Assembly: GCF_018678075.1 (NCBI RefSeq)
Contig: NZ_JAHHIR010000035.1
Span: forward strand, 62,001 to 126,000
From: Epibacterium ulvae
GTDB lineage: Bacteria > Pseudomonadota > Alphaproteobacteria > Rhodobacterales > Rhodobacteraceae
Reading direction: 5' to 3'
Length of the DNA: 64,000 nt
The notes beneath the pieces were generated by a model that worked only from the letters and a program-made list of their open reading frames with translations, was not told where the DNA came from and did not search any database. How positions within the stretch are numbered: position 1 is the stretch's first letter; each line of letters opens with the position of its first letter. Shown piece by piece: positions 35,861 through 44,249 of the stretch. The position numbers and the translations under genes are program-made.

Positions 35861-36239
35861 GGGGGCCTCGGCAGAATTCGGGAGCAAAGACCCGCATTTT
35901 TAAACCACCCCTGTAACAGGGCAAAGACAGGTTGCAACGCTTACGTCAAATGGGGTGATGCGGCGGGACCACCAGTCAACCGTGCTGCTTTGATTCCCGA
36001 GGACCTGTATATACAGGTGGGTGCCAGGTAATCAGGCCACGACCCGAACAGAGCCAGCTCCCTCGGATTTGCTTAAGGCCACCGGAATGCTGCTAATCAC
36101 AAGAAGGGCAGAACCCGCCTGTGCCCTACCTATGCCCTTGCGCACTGGGAGACAAGGCCCGCTTGTCCCTCCTGCGCGCAACATCCGCGTCGTGCCGGTT
36201 CAAACATCAGCGCCTGCAACACTGTGCGCAAGGAAGCGG
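35861..36239. other. Gene-free structured stretch
   Basis: No gene recognised. Contains a perfect 16-bp palindrome (36003-36018) and a long hairpin (36138-36181: outer arms TTGCGC/GCGCAA, inner arms GACAAG/CTTGTC with an asymmetric bulge), plus a smaller one at about 36106-36126 (AGGGCA/TGCCCT). It could encode a structured RNA on the minus strand after the small membrane protein, but it fits no RNA family I know. Confidence 0.4.
36003..36018. repeat. Perfect 16-bp palindrome
   Basis: ACCTGTATATACAGGT, fully self-complementary. Half-sites ACCTGT/ACAGGT recall lux boxes, but the spacing (4 bases between half-sites, not 8) is wrong for a canonical lux box. Possibly an operator upstream of the phosphatase gene. 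Confidence 0.5.
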
Positions 36240-36485
36240 CTAGCTGCTGATCATGCCAGCGATCATCGCGCCCAAGGCGACCAGATGGACCAGCATCAGC
36301 GCCTTGTCGTTCCACAGGAAACCCACAACAAACCACCCCACAACCCCGACCAAGAACAGGTACAGATTCCAAGGCATCCAGCCAAACCCGGTCGCGGCAT
36401 ATCCCATGATTTGCACAACAGAGGCCGCCCATTTGATAATGAACACCAGTCGAGGGTTTGCGAATGTTTCTACTGTCATGACCAT
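36240..36485 (-). CDS. Small conserved membrane protein
   Basis: An 81-residue inner-membrane protein with three hydrophobic segments (about 14-33, 38-55 and 62-80; FIIKWAASVVQIMGYAATGF, LYLFLVGVVGWFVVGFLW, LMLVHLVALGAMIAGMI). The first two Met codons are two residues apart; the start may be 36485 or 36479. Divergent from the LysR gene 92 bp away. Proteins like this occur across Rhodobacterales (I believe a DUF-numbered small family), with no known role. Confidence 0.75.
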   Translation of the reverse strand: MVMTVETFANPRLVFIIKWAASVVQIMGYAATGFGWMPWNLYLFLVGVVGWFVVGFLWNDKALMLVHLVALGAMIAGMISS

Positions 36486-36577
36486 GCTTTCACTGTGATA
36501 CGTATTTAAATATATGTGTTAAGCTGATCTCGCGACTGAGAACTTGCCTTGTCTGACAGTAGGAAAACTATTGCATT

Positions 36578-37450
36578 ATGATCTCCCTTCCGCCTCTCAA
36601 CGGGTTGCGCGCCTTTGATGCCGCGGGGCGTCGCCTCAGCTTTCGGGCGGCTGCCGATGAATTGGGCGTGACCCAGGGGGCCGTGGCCCAACATGTGCGC
36701 CATCTGGAGGCTGAACTGGGTGTGACCCTGTTTGACCGGGTGCCCAAAGGGCTGGCGCTGACCTCGGCGGGGCGCAGCTATCACCAGCAGGTGGCCGCAG
36801 CCTTTTCCGCGCTGCGTCAGGCGACCTCTGAATTGCGACCTGAACCCAACAAAGTGGTGATCAGCGTCACGCCAAGTTTTGCGTCCAAATGGCTGATCCC
36901 GAACCTTCCCGATTTTGCCGCGCAACACCCGGACATTGATCTGCGGATCATGGCCACGGAAAGCGTCTCCAGTTTTCACAGCGACGGGATTGATCTGGCC
37001 ATCCGCCAAGGCACGCCGCCCTTTGGTGCCATGTTGAATGCAGATCTGTTGTTTCAACAGGATATGGTGGCCGTGGTCGCGCCGTCGCTGGTGCAAAGCT
37101 GTGCGCGTCCGATCACCGCCAATGACTTGGCGGCGCTGCCAAAAATCCACGACGCGCATGACCTGTGGCCGGCCGCCCTGGCCGAGCTGGGGATCATAGA
37201 TCAAGCCAGACGGGGCCTGCGCCTTAGTCAGACCGCCCTGGCGGTGGATGCGGCACTTTCGGGGCAGGGGATTGCCTTGGTCAGCCGCTTTCTGGTCGCC
37301 GATGACATCGCCGCAGGGACGTTGCTGGAGGTCGCAAAGCTACCGAACAGTAAAACACATGACTTCTACCTGTTGTCCCCGCGCAGCTCCCACCGCAATA
37401 GCGCGATCATGGCGGTGGTCGCCTGGCTCAAAGACGCGGCGGGCCCATAA
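36578..37450 (+). CDS. LysR-family transcriptional regulator (GcvA-like)
   Basis: A 290-residue LysR regulator. The helix-turn-helix covers residues 1-62 (LNGLRAFDAAGRRLSFRAAA, then DELGVTQGAVAQHVRHLEAEL) and a periplasmic-binding-like effector domain spans about 88-288. The opening and the LPPLNGLRAFDAAGR form are typical of GcvA-like regulators of glycine or beta-lactamase genes. Divergent from the small membrane protein and convergent with the metallo-hydrolase. Target unknown. Confidence 0.88.
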   Translation: MISLPPLNGLRAFDAAGRRLSFRAAADELGVTQGAVAQHVRHLEAELGVTLFDRVPKGLALTSAGRSYHQQVAAAFSALRQATSELRPEPNKVVISVTPSFASKWLIPNLPDFAAQHPDIDLRIMATESVSSFHSDGIDLAIRQGTPPFGAMLNADLLFQQDMVAVVAPSLVQSCARPITANDLAALPKIHDAHDLWPAALAELGIIDQARRGLRLSQTALAVDAALSGQGIALVSRFLVADDIAAGTLLEVAKLPNSKTHDFYLLSPRSSHRNSAIMAVVAWLKDAAGP

Positions 37451-37491
37451 ACGCAATGCGCCCGCCGTTGTGATTGTGACCTTGGACCGCG

Positions 37492-38484
37492 TTACGCGGT
37501 CTGGGCGTGGTTTCCGAAATACATGAATTCCTTGTCCATCCCCGAAACCTCACCCGCATTCAGCGACAGGCTGGCACTGTCGAGCATTTTATAGCTGGAT
37601 TGCGATTTCACCCATTCATCGGCATCCTGCAGCGTGGTCAGCGTATAGCTGGTGGTCTCGTTCAGGTAATGGGTTGGGATGATCACCTTGGGCTTCAGGC
37701 GAGAGACGATGTCATCACCCTGACCGTAGCTCAGAATATGCTGTGAGCCGTCTACTGGCAGGGTCAGAATATCAATCTCACCAATGGCGTCCCAGAATTC
37801 CTGTGGCGGATTGTGACGGTTGTCGCCCCAGATCAACGTCCGCAACCCGCCGGTTTCAATCACATAGACCACCATATCCATGTGGCTGACATTGTTGGGC
37901 GGGCAGGCTTCGACGCCAAATTCGGCCAAGGCATTGGTCCAATTGTACCATCCCGGCGCCTCACAGGCATGTTTGTCGGCAAAACCGGTGATCTTGATAT
38001 CGGCGAATTCAAAATTGCCAACCATCCGGTCCAGCACCATGGTCGACACCGGTCGGTGGATCGCGTCATGGTCGAAATGGGTGTGGGTCGACATGCAGAT
38101 ATCGACGGGTGTTTCGGGGAATTCATTTTTGAACCACAGCCCCCACGCGCCCGATGGGTCATCGCGCCAGGGATCAAACATCACCGTCGCCCCGCTGGGA
38201 GAGGTGAATTTCAACGCGCAGTGGCCATAAAAGTCAATCGCCAGATCGCCGTCGACGGATTGGCCGGTGGTCTTTTGCAGCTCAATCACGCCGTTGTTGT
38301 TGCCCGGCTGGGTCCAATCGGTGGACTGCGCCTGCGCTGCGGTGCTCGACAAAAGCGAGGTGGCCCCGCCAACGCCCGCCGCGCCCGCAGCCATAAAGAA
38401 GGAGCGGCGGGACAGACCCGGCGTCAGCGTGTCCTTCTCACCGTTGATCAAGGTCGGTTTGAGGTTCAGATCTTCGAGTTCCAT
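37492..38484 (-). CDS. Tat-exported metallo-beta-lactamase-fold hydrolase
   Basis: A 330-residue periplasmic protein. The signal peptide contains the twin-arginine motif LSRRSFF (25-31) followed by a weakly hydrophobic stretch to about residue 52, so it is exported folded by Tat. The hydrolase domain has the metal motif STHTHFDHDAIH (His134, His136, Asp138, His139), a later WGDNRHN (Asp ligand) and IIPTHYLNE (His ligand), a binuclear zinc set. It resembles the UlaG/RomA-like group of MBL proteins. Substrate unknown. AGGGA precedes the ATG. Confidence 0.85.
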   Translation of the reverse strand: MELEDLNLKPTLINGEKDTLTPGLSRRSFFMAAGAAGVGGATSLLSSTAAQAQSTDWTQPGNNNGVIELQKTTGQSVDGDLAIDFYGHCALKFTSPSGATVMFDPWRDDPSGAWGLWFKNEFPETPVDICMSTHTHFDHDAIHRPVSTMVLDRMVGNFEFADIKITGFADKHACEAPGWYNWTNALAEFGVEACPPNNVSHMDMVVYVIETGGLRTLIWGDNRHNPPQEFWDAIGEIDILTLPVDGSQHILSYGQGDDIVSRLKPKVIIPTHYLNETTSYTLTTLQDADEWVKSQSSYKMLDSASLSLNAGEVSGMDKEFMYFGNHAQTA

Positions 38485-38602
38485 CGTGTTTTCCCTGTGC
38501 TGCTGGCGTCCGTTTGCGCGCCATTACCTTGAGGGTAACGAGGATGGGGTGGTTCCCCTGCATGGGAAAACTTTGGAGAAACCATGGGGCAAACCCCCAT
38601 GG

Positions 38603-39562
38603 TCACTGGATCGACAACAGTTTGCTGCGCAGATTTTGACCGCTTTTTAACAGTCCCAGCTTTTTGCGGATGTTGTTGCGGTGAAATTCAACCGTGCTTG
38701 GCTCACGCGACAGGGTGCGGGCGATATCCTTGGTCGTCTGCCCGCGCATGACCATCAGGGCGATGTCCTTTTCGGTTGGGGTCAAAACCTCGATCAAATC
38801 TGTCAGCTCTCCGGGGGCGGATTGGGTGATGGAGCGCAGGTTCTCTTCCAGCAGATCCAGATAGACGCCGGCCGTTTCATCCCCCACCAGACGCGGGCGC
38901 AGCTTTTGGAGCATCGGCGTCACCAACTCGTTGATCTGGCGCGCGATTTTACCGTCATGCTCCTCCTTTGAGGTCTCCACATTCTGCAGCAAGACCCGCA
39001 ATGCGATATTGGCCTCTTCCAGTTCGGCGGTGCGGTCCGCGACTTTGCTCTCCAGCTGATCCAGGCTCTCTTGTAACTGCTGTTCCAGCTGCACACGTGC
39101 CTCGGCCTCGACCAGAAGTTTCAGATCTGCCTCAATGACACGGGCAAACTGTTTGAGCCCCTCCAGAAACATCAACGCCTTTTGATTGCATTTGGTGTCC
39201 AGCACGCAAATTGTTCCAAACACGGTGCGATCCGGCCAATAAAGCGGATAGCCCGCATAAAAGCTCATCCCATGTTCCATATCGTCATTGTCGACCCAAG
39301 CCGGATCACAGGTCGCATCCTCGACGATCAGCTCCCCCTGTTCGAGCGCGCCATTGCAATAAAGCTTCTCGTGTAGATGAAAACGCAGACCCACGACATA
39401 GGGCGTCTCCTCCGCTTCATTGGCCACAAAAACCGCGTGATGGGGCGCATGGGTGCGCATCACCAGGCTTGCAGGCACATCGGCGAGATTGGCGATCACA
39501 TTCACAATGCGTTGCCAGTTTTCCACCGTCTCGTTTGGGATGTCGGGCAAACCTTGCGCCAT
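38603..39562 (-). CDS. GAF-domain LuxR-type response regulator
   Basis: A 319-residue transcription factor. A GAF-like sensor domain covers about 15-160 (ASLVMRTHAPHHAVFVANEA, then SFYAGYPLYWPDRTVFGTIC). A coiled coil of about 60 residues follows (LLVEAEARVQLEQQLQESL). The C-terminal LuxR helix-turn-helix is at about 255-318 (LTPTEKDIALMVMRGQTTKD, STVEFHRNNIRKKLGL). No receiver domain is present. I start it at the ATG 39562; a GTG six bases upstream is possible. It lies about 120 bp from the metallo-hydrolase gene on the same strand, which may be its target. Confidence 0.85.
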   Translation of the reverse strand: MAQGLPDIPNETVENWQRIVNVIANLADVPASLVMRTHAPHHAVFVANEAEETPYVVGLRFHLHEKLYCNGALEQGELIVEDATCDPAWVDNDDMEHGMSFYAGYPLYWPDRTVFGTICVLDTKCNQKALMFLEGLKQFARVIEADLKLLVEAEARVQLEQQLQESLDQLESKVADRTAELEEANIALRVLLQNVETSKEEHDGKIARQINELVTPMLQKLRPRLVGDETAGVYLDLLEENLRSITQSAPGELTDLIEVLTPTEKDIALMVMRGQTTKDIARTLSREPSTVEFHRNNIRKKLGLLKSGQNLRSKLLSIQ

Positions 39563-39816
39563 GGCCACCGTCCGCTTTTTGTCTCAGGTGCCAGATGATT
39601 GAGTGCACGAGACAGCCAGTCGAGTAAAAACTCTGCGAGACAGGTCCGAGATCTCGAAATCAGTGGGCTGGCGATGATTTTGCGGTCATCCCCCTAAGCT
39701 CAAAACGCGTATTATCTGCCGTCTTGGCGCGCTGCAGACCAAAGTCGGGACATATAATCACCATTTTTGGTGGCCACCCTGTGACCGCATTCGCACATCA
39801 TTTTTTAGAGCTCATT

Positions 39817-40410
39817 ATGAAACAGATTTTGGCACTATTGTGCCTCTTTCCATTTGGCGTCACGCCTGCATCGGCCTTTAATTCCGATGAGGTCCTTCCT
39901 TGGTTCGAAATGTCGGTCGCCTGCGAGGCTTTGGTTGCGGTGCAAAGCAAAAAGCTTTGGTCGCAATACCCAGAAACGGCGCCGGTTAATCCAAGCGCGG
40001 ATTTGCAGCAGATGGCGATCCGTCACCCCACCGAAAACCTTGTTGCCACTGCGACCGAAGTGGATGGTCGCTGGGTGCTTTGCCATGTTGCTGCGGTGCC
40101 AGCGCTTCCTGTGTCGGATGCAGAGGCTTTGATCTATGCATGGGGAAACGCGCAACGCCTTGTGATCCAGGGGCCGTCTCACGTCAGTGCGATGTTACCA
40201 AGCGTCTATCAGCCTTGGTCGGAACGGCAAAGCACGCCCGCTCGTGTGCGCTGTCATGCAGGTAGCCTTATTGCGGCGACCTTTTCCTATGGCTCGACTG
40301 CCGGCGATTTTCAGGTTGGCTCGGCCAGTGAAATGCCACCGGGTGGGGAGAATCCTTGTTCGTCTAAACCCAATCGGCGTGAAGGCCGCCGTGGTGATGC
40401 CAGCCAATAA
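39817..40410 (+). CDS. Hypothetical secreted protein
   Basis: A 197-residue exported protein: signal peptide MKQILALLCLFPFGVTPASA. The mature domain has several Cys (SVACEALVAV, VLCHVAA, VRCHAGS and GENPCSS), so disulphides are likely. The C-terminus is basic and low in complexity (KPNRREGRRGD). The ribosome site before 39817 is weak, and codon use is less typical than the neighbours, so a recently acquired or fast-evolving gene is possible. No family recognised. Confidence 0.6.
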   Translation: MKQILALLCLFPFGVTPASAFNSDEVLPWFEMSVACEALVAVQSKKLWSQYPETAPVNPSADLQQMAIRHPTENLVATATEVDGRWVLCHVAAVPALPVSDAEALIYAWGNAQRLVIQGPSHVSAMLPSVYQPWSERQSTPARVRCHAGSLIAATFSYGSTAGDFQVGSASEMPPGGENPCSSKPNRREGRRGDASQ

Positions 40411-40455
40411 GGGGACAGGCTTGTCTTTTGTTCCCCAATTGTTCACAGTTGACCC

Positions 40456-40959
40456 ATGGCAGATTCCACCTATGACAGCTCCGTTTTACAACCGGGACAG
40501 CGCCTTGCACGCGGGGTCGCGCGGCATTTGCGTTCGCATGGCTTTGCCTCGATCGAGGAATTCGTGCCCACGCGAGGCTTGCGGGTGGATGTGATGGGAT
40601 TGGGCCCCAAAGGGGAGATCTGGGTGGTGGAATGTAAATCCAGCCGCGCGGATTTCACCTCGGACCAGAAATGGCAGGGGTATCTGGAGTGGTGTGATCG
40701 CTACTTCTGGGCCGTGGATACCGAGTTTCCAACCGAACTGCTGCCGGATGGCACCGGTCTGATCATCGGCGATGACTATGACGCCGAAATCATCCGCATG
40801 GGGCCCGAGGACAAGCTGGCCGCTGCGCGCCGCAAAAAGCTCACCCATAAATTCGCCATGGACGCCGCCCGCCGCCTGCATGTCTTGCGTGATCCACGCC
40901 CGGGGCAGGGCGTTGATCTCTTTTCCGGCGTTGATCTCCCCGACGACATTGGGCGCTGA
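40456..40959 (+). CDS. mmcB: MmcB family DNA repair protein
   Basis: A 167-residue protein of the MmcB family, a nuclease-like DNA repair protein first described in Caulobacter as SOS-controlled and needed for resistance to mitomycin. The family core is visible: RLRVDVMGLGPKGEIWVVEC and the PD-(D/E)xK-like ECKSSRADFTSDQKWQGYLEW, followed by CDRYFWAV and LIIGDDYDAEIIR. It is alone, transcribed toward the tRNA-His. I see no GAAC/GTTC-type LexA box in the bases just upstream. Confidence 0.9.
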   Translation: MADSTYDSSVLQPGQRLARGVARHLRSHGFASIEEFVPTRGLRVDVMGLGPKGEIWVVECKSSRADFTSDQKWQGYLEWCDRYFWAVDTEFPTELLPDGTGLIIGDDYDAEIIRMGPEDKLAAARRKKLTHKFAMDAARRLHVLRDPRPGQGVDLFSGVDLPDDIGR

Positions 40960-40973
40960 TCCGCAGCGATGGC

Positions 40974-41162
40974 TTACCCGGCGACGGCGCGGGCTGCCTG
41001 GGCTGCTGCCAGGATTTCTTCGGCGATGTCTTCCGCTTCTTCGGGGTCAAAATCCATCGGAATTTCAATCCCGTCTGCTTCAATGAACAGGCGGATCATG
41101 CCTTCGTCGGTGGGCCCGATTTGCAGGTTGGCTTCGATATCGCGTTCGGTATTGATGCCCAT
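40974..41162 (-). CDS. Small conserved protein (DUF6324-like)
   Basis: A 62-residue cytoplasmic protein beginning MGINTERDIEANLQIGPTDE, acidic, with a C-terminal helix (EEAEDIAEEILAAAQAARAV). GGAGG lies right before the ATG at 41162, so the longer frame to 41195 is not used. The opening matches a small family confined to Rhodobacterales (I recall it as DUF6324), function unknown. Convergent with mmcB. Confidence 0.8.
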   Translation of the reverse strand: MGINTERDIEANLQIGPTDEGMIRLFIEADGIEIPMDFDPEEAEDIAEEILAAAQAARAVAG

Positions 41163-41364
41163 GATGGCCTCCGGCGTGAGTGGTGGGATGAGCATTTCTG
41201 CTAGCGTGCCTCACAGGCATTTGCAAGTATTCTGCGCAACCCGCGCACTTGGGGGCGGGGGCATACCTATGTCCGGAATTGTGACGGTTTTTCGCGCTTC
41301 CAGACAAAAGTTTGTTTTCCCCCTCTTGCGCTCACCAAAAACGTGCTATAAATCGCCCCGCAGT

Positions 41365-41441
41365 GCCGCCTTAGCTCAGTAGGTTAGAGCGCCTGATTGT
41401 GGATCAGGAGGTCCCCCGTTCAAGCCGGGGAGGTGGTACCA
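41365..41441 (+). tRNA. tRNA-His (GTG)
   Basis: Full cloverleaf: acceptor GCCGCCT/AGGTGGT, D-arm, anticodon stem CTGAT/ATCAG with loop TGTGG (anticodon GTG, His), T-arm, discriminator A73 and CCA encoded. The base before position 1 is T, so the G-1 that most tRNA-His carry is not encoded. A73 replaces the usual C73. Both changes are the known alphaproteobacterial condition. Confidence 0.95.
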
Positions 41442-41556
41442 CTACCCTCACAAGTTTCCGAAAAATAGTGCGATAGATCAACACGTTGCCAATGTGTTGG
41501 TGGTTTTGTCGACACCATGCAGTGCCGTGATTGAGTGGTGCTGCGCGAAGCCTGTG

Positions 41557-41588
41557 CAAAAACAAAACCGCCCCTGTGATCGGAGCGG
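41557..41588 (-). terminator. Rho-independent terminator on the minus strand
   Basis: In minus direction: arms CCGCTCC/GGGGCGG (6 of 7 paired) around GATCACA, followed by TTTTGTTTTTG. It ends the hypothetical secreted-protein gene 41628-42023 and faces the tRNA-His. Confidence 0.8.
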
Positions 41589-41627
41589 TTGATACGTTTT
41601 CCTAAGAATTTTCTCGGGCGCGTAGTT

Positions 41628-42023
41628 CTATTGGGGCTCAACATCAACAGAGGATGGTTCGGTTGTGGTGGTGTTTTCGCCGCCATCCCCGACAACAATC
41701 CCCAAAATCACCGCCGTTGCGAGAACCCCAGCCGCCGGAGCGGTGGCTAGACCGGTGCCGCCCAGCGGGTTTTGCCGCGCAGTTTCAACGGCGGCAGAAT
41801 TGGTGACCGCGCGGCGCGGCGCATTGGCGCGACAGGTCACTTCGATCGCGCCGCTTGGCAAATAGACTGCCGACACGGGGGTGCCACCGCCACAGGCCAA
41901 CCGCACCCGCGCCTCGGCCAAGGCGGCTTCGGCCACTTGCGCATCAGCTATCTGCGGTGCGTTCAGCGCCATCAGGCTCAAGACGCCCAGACATGTGACT
42001 TTGCGTGGAAAATTGAGAAACAT
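41628..42023 (-). CDS. Hypothetical envelope protein
   Basis: A 131-residue protein. A signal peptide (about 1-28, CLGVLSLMALNAPQIADAQ) precedes a small domain with two Cys (RLACGGG and VTCRANA). A hydrophobic segment near the C-terminus (about 92-112, AAGVLATAVILGIVVG) is followed by an acidic tail. It may be anchored in the inner membrane. Not recognised. A minus-strand terminator lies 40 bases after it. Confidence 0.6.
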   Translation of the reverse strand: MFLNFPRKVTCLGVLSLMALNAPQIADAQVAEAALAEARVRLACGGGTPVSAVYLPSGAIEVTCRANAPRRAVTNSAAVETARQNPLGGTGLATAPAAGVLATAVILGIVVGDGGENTTTTEPSSVDVEPQ

Positions 42024-42230
42024 AAGACGTTTTTACCCTGTCACTTACCGCCGCAATGGTAATTCAGGCAGGGCCTGTGACGCAAGTATGCAGAATCCAC
42101 CCGGCGTCGTTCTGCCCAGAATATACCGTAGGTTTATCGCGGCAGCTGTGCTAATTCTGAACCTGTTAAGACCCTACGCGGGCCGGGTCTTTTGGTATTG
42201 ATCTATTTGGTTCTGATCCTGGAGGGATTT

Positions 42231-42806
42231 ATGCGCGCTTTCTTTCGTCCACTGGTAACCGGCTTGTCGATTGTCGGGCTGACCGTGACACCTGCTATGG
42301 TGTCGGCGCAGTCTACTGGTGTGTTGTACACGGTGGTGGTGCCGGCCGGTGGCTTTGGCTCGTCACTGTTCTTGCGCGATCTTCTCGGCAGCCTCGCAAC
42401 CGCGCGCCTGTTCTGTGGCCAGATCCAGGATCAAAGCCTGCAAGTAGACTGTCTGTCTGACCGTTTGGAACAGGTCGCCGAAGAGATCCCCGAAGGCACG
42501 GATTATGACGAGGTGCGCAGCATCCTGGCCGAAACCTCGGCTGAGCTTGGCACTCTTGCGCGGCAAAACCGCGATCGCAGCCGGGGCCGGGTCAAAGCCA
42601 CGCAACCCGGACAAGGCCCCGAAGGCACCACACGTCCCCTGAATGCCATTGCACCGGACGCGCTGGCAGCCGTGAACGCGCAAGCGGTGGATATTCTCGA
42701 AGAGGCCACTACCAAACTCTTGCGCTCCGCCGACAATAAGAACCGCAACCAATACGCCCGCATCGCCGAAGCGCTGGAAAGCAACAAGGTCCTGCTACGC
42801 TCCTAA
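42231..42806 (+). CDS. Hypothetical secreted protein
   Basis: A 191-residue exported protein; signal peptide MRAFFRPLVTGLSIVGLTVT, cleavage near VSAQ. The mature part has two Cys (RLFCGQI and VDCLSDR) and a predicted helical region. GGAGGG precedes the ATG at 42231 at the right distance; the longer frame from 42192 is not supported. No known family; similar size and Cys pattern to its neighbour but not clearly homologous. Confidence 0.65.
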   Translation: MRAFFRPLVTGLSIVGLTVTPAMVSAQSTGVLYTVVVPAGGFGSSLFLRDLLGSLATARLFCGQIQDQSLQVDCLSDRLEQVAEEIPEGTDYDEVRSILAETSAELGTLARQNRDRSRGRVKATQPGQGPEGTTRPLNAIAPDALAAVNAQAVDILEEATTKLLRSADNKNRNQYARIAEALESNKVLLRS

Positions 42807-42827
42807 GCGCAAGCGCTCAGCGCCGGA

Positions 42828-43136
42828 TCATTCGGGGGTGAGCGTGATCTCCTGACGGATCGCGCCCGACAGGCTGTTGAGGATCACGATGCGATCATCC
42901 GTGGTGACCACAGCGATCCAACCATCGCCAAAGGTCACGGCGCGTGCCTCGGTCCCTGCTGGCAGGGCGATATTTTCCGGCAGTTGCGGTCCGCTGTTTG
43001 ACAAACGGATGACAAGCAGCGCGACAATGACTACAAGCCCGCAAACCATCACCGCAGTCAGCCCTGTCACCAATCGGCGCAGGAACTTCAGCTGGCGCGG
43101 TTCTTCCTCGGTCTCGACATTTAAAGGGTCAGTCAT
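42828..43136 (-). CDS. Small membrane protein (DUF6476-like)
   Basis: A 102-residue protein: cytoplasmic acidic N-terminus (MTDPLNVETEEEPRQLKFLR), one transmembrane helix at about 24-44 (LTAVMVCGLVVIVALLVIRL) and a small periplasmic beta-rich domain (RAVTFGDGWIAVVTTDDRIV). I recall this as a Rhodobacterales-specific family (DUF6476) often next to rluA-type genes. Its ATG (43136-43134) and that of the plus-strand pseudouridine synthase (43135-43137) share the palindrome CATG, so the two genes overlap by two bases, head to head. Confidence 0.82.
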   Translation of the reverse strand: MTDPLNVETEEEPRQLKFLRRLVTGLTAVMVCGLVVIVALLVIRLSNSGPQLPENIALPAGTEARAVTFGDGWIAVVTTDDRIVILNSLSGAIRQEITLTPE

Positions 43137-44157
43137 GGGCAGCCGCCAGATCTCATTTGTTATTGCGGAAAACCCGCCTAAGCGGCTTGATAAAGCGCTT
43201 TCGCGGGATGTGCCAGAGGAGGCGACGCTTTCACGCACCCGCCTGACCCGCCTGTTGGAGGCCGGCAGCATCCAGGTCAACGGCACCGTCGTCAGCGACG
43301 GCAAGGCGCGCGTGGCCGAGGGCGACCAGGTGGAGATCACCGTGGAAGAGGCCGACGAAAGCCATATCGGCCCCGAAGACATCCCGCTTGAGGTGGTGTT
43401 TGAGGATGACGATCTGATTGTGGTCAACAAACCCGCCGGCATGGTGGTGCACCCGGCGCCCGGCTCGCCGTCAGGGACATTGGTCAATGCGTTGCTGCAT
43501 CATTGCGGCGCCAACTTGTCTGGCGTTGGCGGGGTGAAGCGTCCCGGCATTGTGCACCGGATCGACAAAGAGACCTCAGGCCTGCTGGTGGTTGCCAAAT
43601 CCGACGCCGCCCACCAAGGCCTGGCTGCGCAGTTTGAGAAACACACGGTCGAACGCTACTATCGCGCCATCTGCTACGGCGTGCCTGCCAGCACCGATCC
43701 CCGTCTGCGCGGCGTGCGCGGTGCGAATTTCGAACCCGGCAATATCCTCAAACTGACAACCCAACTGGCCCGCCACAAGACCGACCGCCAACGCCAGGCG
43801 GTGCTGTTTCAGGGCGGCCGCCACGCGGTGACCCGCGTGCGCGTGGTGCAAAGCTTTGGCACGCCTGCGGCGGCCGCACTGGTGGAATGCTGGTTGGAAA
43901 CGGGCCGCACCCATCAGATCCGCGTGCATATGGCGCACGCCGGTCACGGGCTGGTGGGGGACCCCACCTACGGTGGAAAACGCAAACTCTCGCCCAAGGC
44001 CCTGTCGCCCACAGCCATTGCCGCGCTGACGGGCTTTCCGCGGCAGGCTCTGCATGCCGCAGTCCTGGGGTTCGACCACCCGGTCACCGGCGCCGACCTG
44101 CGGTTTGAAGCGCCATTGCCTGCGGATATGCAGGACGTTCTGGACGCGTTGGCTTAA
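43135..44157 (+). CDS. rluD: RluA-family 23S rRNA pseudouridine synthase (RluD-like)
   Basis: Converts specific uridines of 23S rRNA to pseudouridine. The 340-residue protein has an S4 RNA-binding domain (about 15-75, RLTRLLEAGSIQVNGT), the KPAGMVVHPAPG segment, and the catalytic motif GIVHRIDKETSGLLV with Asp144; then LVECWLETGRTHQIRVHMAH and DPTYGGK. An N-terminal S4 domain plus this length favours RluD over RluA. AAAGGG precedes the ATG. Confidence 0.93.
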   Translation: MGSRQISFVIAENPPKRLDKALSRDVPEEATLSRTRLTRLLEAGSIQVNGTVVSDGKARVAEGDQVEITVEEADESHIGPEDIPLEVVFEDDDLIVVNKPAGMVVHPAPGSPSGTLVNALLHHCGANLSGVGGVKRPGIVHRIDKETSGLLVVAKSDAAHQGLAAQFEKHTVERYYRAICYGVPASTDPRLRGVRGANFEPGNILKLTTQLARHKTDRQRQAVLFQGGRHAVTRVRVVQSFGTPAAAALVECWLETGRTHQIRVHMAHAGHGLVGDPTYGGKRKLSPKALSPTAIAALTGFPRQALHAAVLGFDHPVTGADLRFEAPLPADMQDVLDALA

Positions 44158-44199
44158 CGGACGTCGCGTTATTCAGTAACATTTGAGGATGAGGTGTTT

Positions 44200-44249
44200 C
44201 GCCTCGGGCTCTGCCCGAGGCGACCGGCGCCGCGCCTTCGGCGCGGCGC
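44200..44249. repeat. Two adjacent perfect palindromic hairpins (REP-like)
   Basis: 44200-44222: CGCCTCGGGC, loop TCT, GCCCGAGGCG. 44227-44249: GCGCCGCGCC, loop TTC, GGCGCGGCGC. Both 10-bp arms are perfect. Such GC-rich double hairpins are seen as dispersed extragenic palindromes in Rhodobacterales; here a single copy lies after rluD and could also terminate it. Confidence 0.7.

Noticed and set aside
36003-36018. LexA or lux box
   Set aside because: The spacing of the half-sites is wrong for a canonical lux box, and alphaproteobacterial LexA sites have GAAC/GTTC half-sites.
36001-36240. 6S RNA, SRP RNA or tmRNA
   Set aside because: The landmarks (SRP GGAAGCAGCC loop, tmRNA tag reading frame, 6S long closing stem) are not found, although the region is structured.
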